Below, piece after piece: positions 1 through 6,094 of a stretch of 6,189 nt of DNA. A model generated the notes under the pieces. The model was not told where the DNA came from. It did not search any database and was given only the letters and a program-made list of their open reading frames with translations. The position numbers were made by a program, and so were the translations under genes. Source of the stretch: Bacteroidia bacterium (GTDB lineage: Bacteria > Bacteroidota > Bacteroidia > B-17B0 > Aurantibacillaceae). Position 1 is the stretch's first letter; every line of letters begins with the position of its first letter. The stretch spans positions 1-6,189 of the forward strand of contig JACMLS010000040.1 of NCBI GenBank assembly GCA_014379485.1. Reading direction: 5' to 3'.

Positions 1-1
1 A

Positions 2-256
2 TTAACTTTTCAGAATTGGGGGAAACGTTACGGGATTTTAGTTGAAGATGAAAAATTCATACTTAAAAAAACTGTAGACAAAGCTCTATATAGTTTAAAA
101 GATAAGCGGCTTATGGTTCAAATAAAAGAAAAGGAAGAGGCGCTAAAAAAAGTGATGCCACATCAAGAAATTGAAGCACTTCTGCTTGAATTAAAGTACT
201 TATATGTAGTAAGAGAACGGGTTAACAAATTGCAGGGAAGAACAATTATAAAATAA
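2..256 (+). CDS. dnaG: DNA primase DnaG, C-terminal end (5' part outside window)
   Basis: The gene enters from the left edge in the frame starting at base 2 and ends at TAA 254-256, giving 84 codons of a C-terminus. Visible landmarks are NWGKRYGIL near the start, a charged helical stretch (LYSLKDKRLMVQIKEK) and the end NKLQGRTIIK. From memory these match the tail of Bacteroidota DnaG primases, where an S-x-N-W motif is followed by a helical region ending in an LGR-V/I-type tail. In DnaG this region is the helicase-binding domain that docks on DnaB; the catalytic TOPRIM and zinc domains would lie upstream, out of view. The copy just downstream preserves more of the preceding sequence (HHSNPAIS, VDLIS) and strengthens the identification. 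I expect this copy to be the one continuous with the full-length gene, but the upstream part is not visible. The family call rests on recalled motifs, with no search. Confidence 0.72.
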   Translation, partial: LTFQNWGKRYGILVEDEKFILKKTVDKALYSLKDKRLMVQIKEKEEALKKVMPHQEIEALLLELKYLYVVRERVNKLQGRTIIK

Positions 257-257
257 C

Positions 258-584
258 AAAAATTATTTTCTACATCATTCCAATCCTGCAATTTCCCAGA
301 TCACTGTAGACTTAATTTCCAACGAACGCGAAATAAGTGAGAACTGGGGAAAACGTTTCGGAATTTTAATTGAAGATGAAAAATTTATTCTTAAAAAATC
401 TGTAGAACATGCGCTCTATAGTTTAAAAGACAAGCGCCTGATGATGCAGATAAAAGAAAAACAGGAAACACTGAAAAATGCAATGACCCAGCAGGAATTA
501 GAAAACACCATGATCGAGTTAAAAATGCTTTATGTAATGAAAGCTCGAGTAAATAAATTGCTGGGGCGGACTATAGTGAAGTAA
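258..584 (+). pseudogene. dnaG: Second, start-less copy of the dnaG 3' end
   Basis: This frame opens right after a stop at 249-251 and runs to TAA 582-584. It encodes about 108 residues beginning KNYFLHHSNPAISQITVDLI and continuing through NWGKRFGIL to NKLLGRTIVK. Codon for codon it repeats the end of the preceding gene: 80 residues align without a gap, 57 identical (71%), at a constant offset of 328 bases. It has no start codon for the homologous part; the first in-frame ATG is at 441 and would give only 47 residues. It is in a different frame from the first copy, so read-through of the first stop would not enter it. The reading frame is intact, with no stop or frameshift, which is unusual for a dead fragment. 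I infer a remnant left by recombination between related dnaG alleles, or a partial duplication. An assembly join of two strains is also possible. Confidence 0.72.
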
Positions 585-600
585 ATTTCCAACTTTTTTA

Positions 601-674
601 AAACACATAGAAACATAGAGCACATAGAAAAATTATACTATTGTGCTCTATGTTTTTATGTGTTTATTTTTTTT
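601..674 (+). terminator. Long-stem intrinsic terminator between convergent genes
   Basis: Arms 601-624 and 642-665 are complementary over 24 positions with a single G-T wobble, around a 17-nt loop. The right arm is followed by A and then eight T (667-674), a textbook plus-strand intrinsic terminator for dnaG. On the minus strand the stem is followed by only a four-T run, so it would work more weakly for the large gene ending at 677. The T run stops two bases before that gene's stop codon, so the two 3' ends share one compact element. Confidence 0.85.
603..627 (+). repeat. Three-unit ACATAG repeat in the terminator arm
   Basis: ACATAG occurs at 605-610, 613-618 and 622-627, so the spacing is 8 and then 9 nt. 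The tract forms most of the left arm of the terminator hairpin, and the right arm carries the complementary CTATG units. From memory, similar ACATAG-rich strings recur between genes in Bacteroidota genomes, but I cannot verify this here. Confidence 0.6.
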
Positions 675-676
675 CA

Positions 677-3600
677 TTAATTATTCTTCACCACCTTAAA
701 AGTAACTCTGCTTCCTTTTTCATCTATCACTTTAATAAAATAAACTCCGCTTGCTAAATTTTCGAGTTTTATTTTGTTGGTGTTAAATGAAATTCCATGC
801 GCTTGGCCAAGCAGGTCAAATACCTCTGCGCTTTTTACGTTTTGGGTAAAGAAAATTTCTCCGGCTGTTGGGTTAGGGTAACAACGCAATGTATTTTCTT
901 TTTTTGGAAGTGTTGTTGCTGTTGTTAAGTCCATTGTGTTTAATGCTGTGTTTGTTACAATGGGTGGATTATAATCAAAATAAATATAACCGGTGTTTTT
1001 TATTTCATCTAAGGGTGAAAGGCCCGATTGTAAGCTGATTTTGTAGGTAACGTAGCCCATACTGTTCAGCATATCAGTTCCGCTATCAGGTAACATAATA
1101 TTCAGGAAACTGAATTGGGCAACATCAGCAGCAATAAAATCTAATTGCATTGGATGGCTGGTAGAAACTATTTGCATGGTAGAAATATCGAGATTGGAAC
1201 TGATGGTGTCTTTTATTCTTACGTTTACAGCAGGAGCATTTCCGGTGTTTTGAAAATGTATTGTGTAATAAAGTTCTGATGTTGTTGGAGGAATAAAGCC
1301 CGGTGTACCAATTCCCGGAGGATTTACTTCTTTGTAATTCGGATCGTATGCAGCAGAAACAACAAAACATCTTGCGTACACATTGTTATTCAAATTAGCG
1401 TCGTTAAGTGCGTTTACAATTAACTGAATGCACAGCGTGTCTCCCATTACAGCAGTTGTACAAACCTGCGCGTGTGCTATAAGTGAGTTGTAGAGGTAAG
1501 GCGATGGATTATAAACGTCTGCAACATTCCAGGTAACAGTATCACCGGACGCTAACACCTGAACACTGTCTGGTTGTATTGACAAAGTAGTATCTGCAAC
1601 ATATTTTACGCAGGGAGGAAAAACAAGCTGAATGGTTCCGGGCGTTGGAGGACCCTGGCAATACGTGTTGTTAAGGTAAGCGTGCGTAAGCAGCGAAACA
1701 CTTTGGCCGGGCCACCAGAATCCTAAAGGAGAAATGGAGCCTGCAATAATATCTGATGCAGGGGTACAATCAACTGCAAAATTTTCTGTTGTCAGTGTGT
1801 TTGTAACGAGTGTTGTGTTGTGCGGTAAACTGTTTGCGCAGCTTACATTATAACCGTTCTGTAAATTTCCTAAACCAACCGTATAAGTTCCGGCGGGTGC
1901 AGCTGTAAAATAATAATTACCCATGTTATCTGAAAAGGCCATATTGGTAGTACCGCCTTGCGTTAATTTTACAGGCATGTTGCTTAAAGGCATCTCACCG
2001 TTATTAAAAGTGCAATTAGTATTTACATCGTAAAAAATATTTCCGGTTAAAGCAGTGCTGAAATTACAAGGCAGGCTTTTTACAAAATATCCTTTTCCTA
2101 TTCCAAACCATCCTTCCATAATTGAACCAATGAAAGGTAAATTTGTTGCGGGGTTCATTACTATTTTTGTGTTGAGTACTTTTCCGTTGTGAATGTATTG
2201 TCTTCCTGCAGCGATCCATGAATTATTAAAAAAACGTTTTACAGTTCCTGGATAATAATTCAGATACTGTTCCATATAATACACAAAAACATTTCCACCA
2301 TTATCTACCGCAATATCACAGTCGCCTGCATAACCTGCTGTGAGTGGCGTGCCTAATACAGACCAGCTTGTACCATTGAATTTCTGAACGCTTACTCTGT
2401 AAGAATTTCCCTGGTCTGAATAAGCAACGTATAAATTATTTGCCGCATCAATTGCAAAACCCTGGCTAAAAACCTGCCCGGTTGAAAGCGCACCTGCACC
2501 AACTGTTACCCATGTGCTTCCGTTAAATTTCTTCACTATGTTTTTGCCGCTTAAACTCATGTCTGCATAACAAACATACGGCGTGCCTGCATTATCAAAT
2601 TTTATACGCGTTGCACTTACTAATCCCAATGTAAAACCTGCAGCACCTTCGTTGATCCAGTTACCGCCGCTGTATTTCATTACAGTACCTTTGTAACTTA
2701 AAGATGCGTCGCAAAAAAAGATGTACGGTTCATTTGTAACAGGATTTATTGCCAGTGTAGTATAAGCGCCAACACCTGCCACATTAATTGCCGCAGGGCC
2801 AACATACACCCAGGCAGAACCGTTGTACTTCATAACAGCGGGCGAAGTTCCGTTTTCGCGGAAAGAAACATAAGGTGTTCCGGTATTATCAAATTCTATT
2901 GAATTGAATTCTGTTGTACTGGTAGAAAAACCCGGAGCGCCAACATACACCCAATTTATTCCGTTAAACATTTTTACGCTTGCACGGTTACCGTTTACAG
3001 AATCTGTGTAAGAAACATAAGGAACGCCTGCGCTATTAATATTAAATGTTGCAGTATAACCACCTGTGTTAAACGAAACATTATCTGTAATACTAGTTTC
3101 ATTTGTATTTACAAAAGAAGTTCCGTTGTATGTAATTACACCGTAATCTCTGTAACCGAACAAAGGTTGTGCGTTGTTTTGGGTGTACACCATATAAGGT
3201 GCTCCTGTAACAGGACTAACGCTTAAACCATTAAAGCGCGCCCACTGACTTGGAATACTAACTGTATTAGGAACCGACATGTTTCCCAACACAGACCACG
3301 ATGAGCCGTTGTACTTTGCAAGTTGTCCGGTTTGTACTCCACCGTTAAGATTCCAATAAGCAAGGTATGCGTTGTTGCTCAGATCAAATTTCAGTTTAAT
3401 ATAAATTGCATTGTTGGTAGAAATATTCGGAAGGCCCAGATAATTCCACGATGTTCCGTTATAGAACATAACGTTTGCCTGCCCTGCCGGATTACCTGAA
3501 AATGCAACGTGCGGAACATTTGCATTGTTAAGAGAAAGCGTAAGTCCGCCACCTGGCGTTGCTGCAAGATTGCCAAGTATATTCCATGCTGTTCCGTTAA

Positions 3601-4255
3601 ATTGTTGTACGTTCATTTGGCTTGTAGTTACTGCAACGTATGACACCACTGGCATTCCGGTTCCAATTTCAATTTCCGGATAATACACTTTGTCACCAGA
3701 AAAATTTACTGCACCTACTCCATTCCACGAAGTTCCGTTGAAATACTGAACAGAAATATTATTTACCGTGTCTGCATAAACTACATATGGAAGATTATTA
3801 CTTCCATTTACAGCAATGTCAAGATCAGAAATGCCTATCGGAGAAAATCCGGCGCTGCCAATACCCACCCAGTTAAATCCGTTAAAATATTTTACCGTTA
3901 TTTTTTTTCCATTGGCAAAATCCTGATAAGCAACATACACCCTGTTTAAATTGTCGCTGGCAATTTTTATGTAATCTGCTTTTCCGCCAGAAATTCCGGG
4001 CTGCCCAAGAACAGTCCAGTAACCATTCACAAATCTTTTTACTGTCACTTTTCCCTGGTTGTCACCGTCAGAAAAAGCAATGTATTGTGTTCCGTTGTTG
4101 TCGCTGGTTATTGCGGGCGTCCAGGTAGCGCTGCTGTCTGTTATAAAAAACAGGTCGTCATCCAATCCTACCGTTTCCCAATCACATTGAGAAAACGAGA
4201 AATTTGAGAATAAAGAAATACAGCAAATGAGAAGTAAACGAGAAATTGATTTCAT
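677..4255 (-). CDS. Large secreted repeat protein with DUF7619-like and T9SS type A sorting domains
   Basis: The ATG at 4253-4255 opens a 1192-residue protein; the stop is TAA at 677-679. Residues 1-23 are a Sec signal peptide (basic start, hydrophobic LLLICCISLF, then SFSFSQ). Residues 26-715 hold 14 diverged repeats of about 49 residues, each with an [FY]-N-G-x-x-W-x-x-[LV]-G turn and a strand such as PYVSYTD. Residues 735-795 (LTGNIFYDVN to GNYYF to AGTYTV) resemble Cna-B/SdrD-like or carboxypeptidase-regulatory beta-sandwiches. Residues 830-970 are an unassigned beta-rich segment with several Cys. Residues 970-1105 (DPNYKEV, YTIHFQNTGNAPAVNVRI, IYFDYNPPIVTNT) match the DUF7619 type from memory. 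Residues 1117-1192 are a T9SS type A sorting domain (CYPNPTAGE, VFDLLGQ, LENLASGVYFIKV). It should pass through Sec and T9SS to the surface or medium. I see no catalytic motif; adhesion or glycan binding is a guess. It is divergent from the sugar dehydrogenase homologue and has its own promoter. The start is well supported by the promoter and signal peptide. Confidence 0.92.
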   Translation of the reverse strand: MKSISRLLLICCISLFSNFSFSQCDWETVGLDDDLFFITDSSATWTPAITSDNNGTQYIAFSDGDNQGKVTVKRFVNGYWTVLGQPGISGGKADYIKIASDNLNRVYVAYQDFANGKKITVKYFNGFNWVGIGSAGFSPIGISDLDIAVNGSNNLPYVVYADTVNNISVQYFNGTSWNGVGAVNFSGDKVYYPEIEIGTGMPVVSYVAVTTSQMNVQQFNGTAWNILGNLAATPGGGLTLSLNNANVPHVAFSGNPAGQANVMFYNGTSWNYLGLPNISTNNAIYIKLKFDLSNNAYLAYWNLNGGVQTGQLAKYNGSSWSVLGNMSVPNTVSIPSQWARFNGLSVSPVTGAPYMVYTQNNAQPLFGYRDYGVITYNGTSFVNTNETSITDNVSFNTGGYTATFNINSAGVPYVSYTDSVNGNRASVKMFNGINWVYVGAPGFSTSTTEFNSIEFDNTGTPYVSFRENGTSPAVMKYNGSAWVYVGPAAINVAGVGAYTTLAINPVTNEPYIFFCDASLSYKGTVMKYSGGNWINEGAAGFTLGLVSATRIKFDNAGTPYVCYADMSLSGKNIVKKFNGSTWVTVGAGALSTGQVFSQGFAIDAANNLYVAYSDQGNSYRVSVQKFNGTSWSVLGTPLTAGYAGDCDIAVDNGGNVFVYYMEQYLNYYPGTVKRFFNNSWIAAGRQYIHNGKVLNTKIVMNPATNLPFIGSIMEGWFGIGKGYFVKSLPCNFSTALTGNIFYDVNTNCTFNNGEMPLSNMPVKLTQGGTTNMAFSDNMGNYYFTAAPAGTYTVGLGNLQNGYNVSCANSLPHNTTLVTNTLTTENFAVDCTPASDIIAGSISPLGFWWPGQSVSLLTHAYLNNTYCQGPPTPGTIQLVFPPCVKYVADTTLSIQPDSVQVLASGDTVTWNVADVYNPSPYLYNSLIAHAQVCTTAVMGDTLCIQLIVNALNDANLNNNVYARCFVVSAAYDPNYKEVNPPGIGTPGFIPPTTSELYYTIHFQNTGNAPAVNVRIKDTISSNLDISTMQIVSTSHPMQLDFIAADVAQFSFLNIMLPDSGTDMLNSMGYVTYKISLQSGLSPLDEIKNTGYIYFDYNPPIVTNTALNTMDLTTATTLPKKENTLRCYPNPTAGEIFFTQNVKSAEVFDLLGQAHGISFNTNKIKLENLASGVYFIKVIDEKGSRVTFKVVKNN
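2111..4180 (-). repeat. Coding array of 14 diverged repeats of about 49 residues (possible beta-propellers)
   Basis: Within the large secreted protein the conserved Trp of the NGxxW turn falls at residues 26, 80, 129, 177, 224, 270, 320, (Phe 381), 435, 482, 533, 582, 631 and 680. Each is followed by one hydrophobic strand of the PYVxY type (about residues 57, 106, 156, 201, 248, 296, 353, 412, 461, 510, 559, 608, 656, 707). Spacing is 46-51 residues except for 54, 61 and 54 around the first unit and the Phe381 unit. Fourteen units fit two seven-bladed beta-propellers with a slightly irregular centre. The units differ enough in DNA that recent tandem expansion is unlikely. The counts are by eye; the fold is inference. 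Confidence 0.7.
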
Positions 4256-4271
4256 AAAAAGGAGGTTTATA

Positions 4272-4302
4272 CAAAGATAAAAAAATCAAATTGCTGTGCA
4301 AA
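4272..4302 (-). promoter_or_regulatory. Bacteroidota-type promoter of the large secreted-protein gene
   Basis: On the minus strand TTTG (4302-4299) is followed by exactly 19 nt and then TATCTTTG (4279-4272). This matches the Bacteroidota primary sigma consensus TTTG-N19-TAnnTTTG at every fixed position. The start codon is at 4255, so the leader would be roughly 10-14 nt. It has no Shine-Dalgarno sequence, as is common in this phylum; instead it reads AACCTCC. Confidence 0.8.
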
Positions 4303-4340
4303 ACAGAGGGGTGTACGGCAAAACTCCGAATTGTTTTATC

Positions 4341-4364
4341 TCGCTAAGGCGCAAAGTCGCTAAG
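4341..4364 (+). repeat. Three-unit 8-nt repeat, yCGCwAAG
   Basis: The tract reads TCGCTAAG, GCGCAAAG, TCGCTAAG with no spacer; the outer units are identical and the middle one differs at two positions. From memory, strings alternating CGCTAAG and CGCAAAG are recurrent between genes in Bacteroidota genomes, but this needs a genome search. Confidence 0.6.
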
Positions 4365-4458
4365 AAGAAATGGCTGCAAGTGCTATTCCAGAAAAAATCA
4401 GTAACGTATCTGCCCGGACAATTTATCGGTGTGAGTAAAGGATATTTGTTGTTCACCC

Positions 4459-4483
4459 AATAATGGAATAATTGGATAATGAG
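4459..4483 (+). repeat. Three-unit AATAATGG-like repeat
   Basis: Units AATAATGG, AATAATTGG and ATAATGAG follow each other directly, 8, 9 and 8 nt long. CCAAT at 4457-4461 and ATTGG at 4471-4475 also form a short inverted repeat over the first two units. The period is the same as in the two other tracts in this window, although the base sequence differs. Low complexity by chance in AT-rich DNA is possible. Confidence 0.4.
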
Positions 4484-4496
4484 TTGCAAAAACTGT

Positions 4497-4509
4497 GCGA
4501 AAATTTCGC
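4497..4509. repeat. 13-nt inverted repeat GCGAAA-A-TTTCGC
   Basis: Two perfect 6-nt arms flank a single central A, about 83 bases upstream of the -7 box of the sugar dehydrogenase-like gene. It is symmetrical enough to be a binding site for a dimeric regulator, but short palindromes of this kind also arise by chance and nothing else supports a function. Confidence 0.25.
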
Positions 4510-4591
4510 TTCAATGTACTCAATAGCCAACACCCTGCTATTCTATTGTACTACGAAAAAACAATATCCTTTTCTTATCTTCGTTCTACTG

Positions 4592-4599
4592 TAAATTTG
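4592..4599 (+). promoter_or_regulatory. Bacteroidota -7 promoter box of the sugar dehydrogenase-like gene
   Basis: TAAATTTG matches TAnnTTTG exactly and ends 9 bases before the ATG at 4609. No clear TTG box lies at the expected distance of about 19 nt; the sequence there is TTTTC-like, so the promoter may be weaker or activator-dependent. The position implies a leader of only a few bases and supports ATG 4609 over any upstream start, since an upstream start would place this box inside the coding region. Confidence 0.6.
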
Positions 4600-4608
4600 T
4601 TATTCCTT

Positions 4609-6030
4609 ATGACAAAAAACCTGTGTCTCTTTTTATTTTCCTTTTTTCTCCTTACGGGAAAAGCGCAGATCTTTTCTCAAAGTACGGTTGTTGCAAATCT
4701 CACCTACCCTGTTGCATTTACTATAAGTCCTGTTGACGGGCGTTTTTTTGTTACACTTAAAGGGCACGATGCAAGCATTTCCAATTGCGACAGCAGCAAA
4801 ATAAAATTGTTTGATGCGCAGGGAAATTTTCTGAACACTTTTTTTTCCTTGAGCGGCGATTCTAATTTCTGTTATGGCGAAACGGGAATTTTGGGAATCT
4901 GTTTGGATGATGATTTTACAACTAATCATTACGTATATTTTTATTATAATCACGGTTACGCGGGTGATACTGCAATTAGAATTATTCGCTTAACTGATTT
5001 TAATAATGTGGGAATAAACCCAACAATTATTTTAGACATTCCCACTTCATTTACAAGCGGAATTCATGTTGGAGGAAATGTACGTTGTTCTTCTTTCTTT
5101 CCAGGAAAGATTTTTGTGGGCATCGGAGAGTTAAACAATACTGCCAACGCACAGGATCTTTCTAAACCTTACGGAAAAATTTTACGCATCAACACTAACG
5201 GCACAATTCCAACAGACAATCCGTTTTACGATGATGGAAATCCGTTAACAGGAAATGATGACAGGATCTGGACTTACGGGCATCGTAATCCGTTTGATTT
5301 TTGCATCAGTAAATTAAACGGAAACATTTACAGCTCAGAGAACGGATGGAATACCTGGGACGAGTTGAATTTAATTGTTGCGGGTAAAAATTACGGATGG
5401 CCCGTTTGCGAAGGCGCTTATCAATGGAGTTCAAATTCAATTCCCTGCGCAACAACGGGGCTTACAGACCCGCTCAGTATGTGGCAGGCTCCATTACCCG
5501 CTATTACAGGAGTAGAATTTTATACCGGCACAAATATGCCAACTCTCACCAATCATTTACTAGTGGCCGATAATGATTACGGAAATTTATACGATTGCAC
5601 AATGGGCAACGCTCCTTTTTATGACACCGTCATTCAGCGCACACTACTTGCAGATCTTACAACACTGGGCGGATTGACCACTGTGATGCAAAGCCCTGTT
5701 GACAGTTGTATTTATGCAATGAACGGGGGCTTTGTACCCAACGGAAAGATCTATCGACTTTGTGCTCCTGCAATAGGCTTTAATGAAAATAATTTTTCTG
5801 ACCTCTCTTTTGAAGTTTTTCCTAATCCCGCAAAAGAAATTGTAAAGATAATTTCTGAAGTTCCGGTTTCAATTTCCGTTTATGATCTGAGCGGAAGAAT
5901 TGTGCAGAGTGATCTCAATAAAAACAACAACCATACAATTAATTTAAGCGAAATTAAAAGCGGGATTTATTTTGTGAAGGTTGTGAATGAGCAGAGAAAT
6001 TATGCTGTAAAAAAATTGATTGTAGAATAA
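4609..6030 (+). CDS. Secreted glucose/sorbosone dehydrogenase (PQQ sugar dehydrogenase-like) with T9SS sorting domain
   Basis: This 473-residue protein starts at ATG 4609, where a signal peptide begins (MTKNLCLFLFSFFLLTGKAQ, probable cleavage near A19-Q20). An in-frame GTG at 4495 would add 38 residues ahead of the signal peptide and swallow the promoter box, so I reject it. Residues about 28-386 carry glucose/sorbosone dehydrogenase propeller motifs in order: GETGILGICLDDDF (90-103), GIHVGGNVRC (151-160), NAQDL with GKILRI (180-194), TYGHRNPFDF (222-231), SSENGWNTWDELNLI (242-256), GKNYGWPVCEG (259-269) and NGKIYRL at the end. His153, Arg226, Asn227 and Asp251 line up with active-site residues of Acinetobacter soluble glucose dehydrogenase (His144, Arg228, Asn229, Asp252) in my recalled alignment. 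The family oxidises aldose sugars using PQQ and calcium. The basic residues that bind PQQ late in that enzyme appear replaced here, so activity is uncertain. Residues about 400-473 (VFPNPAKE, VYDLSGR, SGIYFVKV) are a T9SS type A sorting domain. Confidence 0.88.
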   Translation: MTKNLCLFLFSFFLLTGKAQIFSQSTVVANLTYPVAFTISPVDGRFFVTLKGHDASISNCDSSKIKLFDAQGNFLNTFFSLSGDSNFCYGETGILGICLDDDFTTNHYVYFYYNHGYAGDTAIRIIRLTDFNNVGINPTIILDIPTSFTSGIHVGGNVRCSSFFPGKIFVGIGELNNTANAQDLSKPYGKILRINTNGTIPTDNPFYDDGNPLTGNDDRIWTYGHRNPFDFCISKLNGNIYSSENGWNTWDELNLIVAGKNYGWPVCEGAYQWSSNSIPCATTGLTDPLSMWQAPLPAITGVEFYTGTNMPTLTNHLLVADNDYGNLYDCTMGNAPFYDTVIQRTLLADLTTLGGLTTVMQSPVDSCIYAMNGGFVPNGKIYRLCAPAIGFNENNFSDLSFEVFPNPAKEIVKIISEVPVSISVYDLSGRIVQSDLNKNNNHTINLSEIKSGIYFVKVVNEQRNYAVKKLIVE

Positions 6031-6057
6031 AAATCGCGCCGTTAATCCCTCTCGTTC

Positions 6058-6094
6058 GTCTTCTTCGAAGACTCTCTTTCTCCCTTTTCAAGGG
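6058..6094 (+). terminator. Two adjacent small hairpins downstream of the sugar dehydrogenase-like gene
   Basis: GTCTTC (6058-6063) and GAAGAC (6067-6072) pair around TTC, and CCCTT (6082-6086) and AAGGG (6090-6094) pair around TTC. They lie 28-64 bases after the stop codon in pyrimidine-rich sequence, but neither is followed by a clear T run. They could be a weak terminator, an RNA 3'-end structure or part of a dispersed repeat. The remaining DNA to 6189 shows no supported gene. Confidence 0.3.

Larger units (their letters stand above)
4256..4608. other. Divergent intergenic region
   Basis: These 353 bases separate the two divergent secreted-protein genes and carry no gene I can support. 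They hold the minus-strand promoter (4272-4302), two short periodic repeat tracts (4341-4364 and 4459-4483), a 13-nt inverted repeat (4497-4509) and the plus-strand -7 box (4592-4599). Short open stretches exist on both strands but lack start signals or plausible protein sequence. I see no riboswitch or RNA gene. Confidence 0.7.

Noticed and set aside
1125..1370. 81-codon open frame on the minus strand
   Set aside because: It lies inside the large repeat-protein gene in another frame, and its Cys/Arg-rich translation is typical of a shadow frame.
3391..3576. 61-codon open frame on the minus strand
   Set aside because: It lies inside the repeat array of the large gene in another frame, without any supporting signal.
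4370..4438. 22-codon ATG open frame on the plus strand
   Set aside because: Too short, with no promoter box or ribosome site just upstream; it begins only a few bases after a repeat tract.
4341..4483. The short repeat tracts as a CRISPR array
   Set aside because: Units are 8-9 nt with no spacers, and there are only three units per tract and no cas genes.
4286..4489. Open frame of 67 codons on the minus strand between the two large genes
   Set aside because: It overlaps the promoter of the large minus-strand gene and two repeat tracts, has no start signal, and its translation resembles no protein I recognise.
4495..4608. In-frame GTG extension of the sugar dehydrogenase-like gene
   Set aside because: It would place 38 residues ahead of a good signal peptide and put a perfect -7 promoter box inside the coding region; ATG 4609 explains both.
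4633..4953. 106-codon open frame on the minus strand
   Set aside because: Antisense to the sugar dehydrogenase-like gene, which has clear family motifs over the same stretch.
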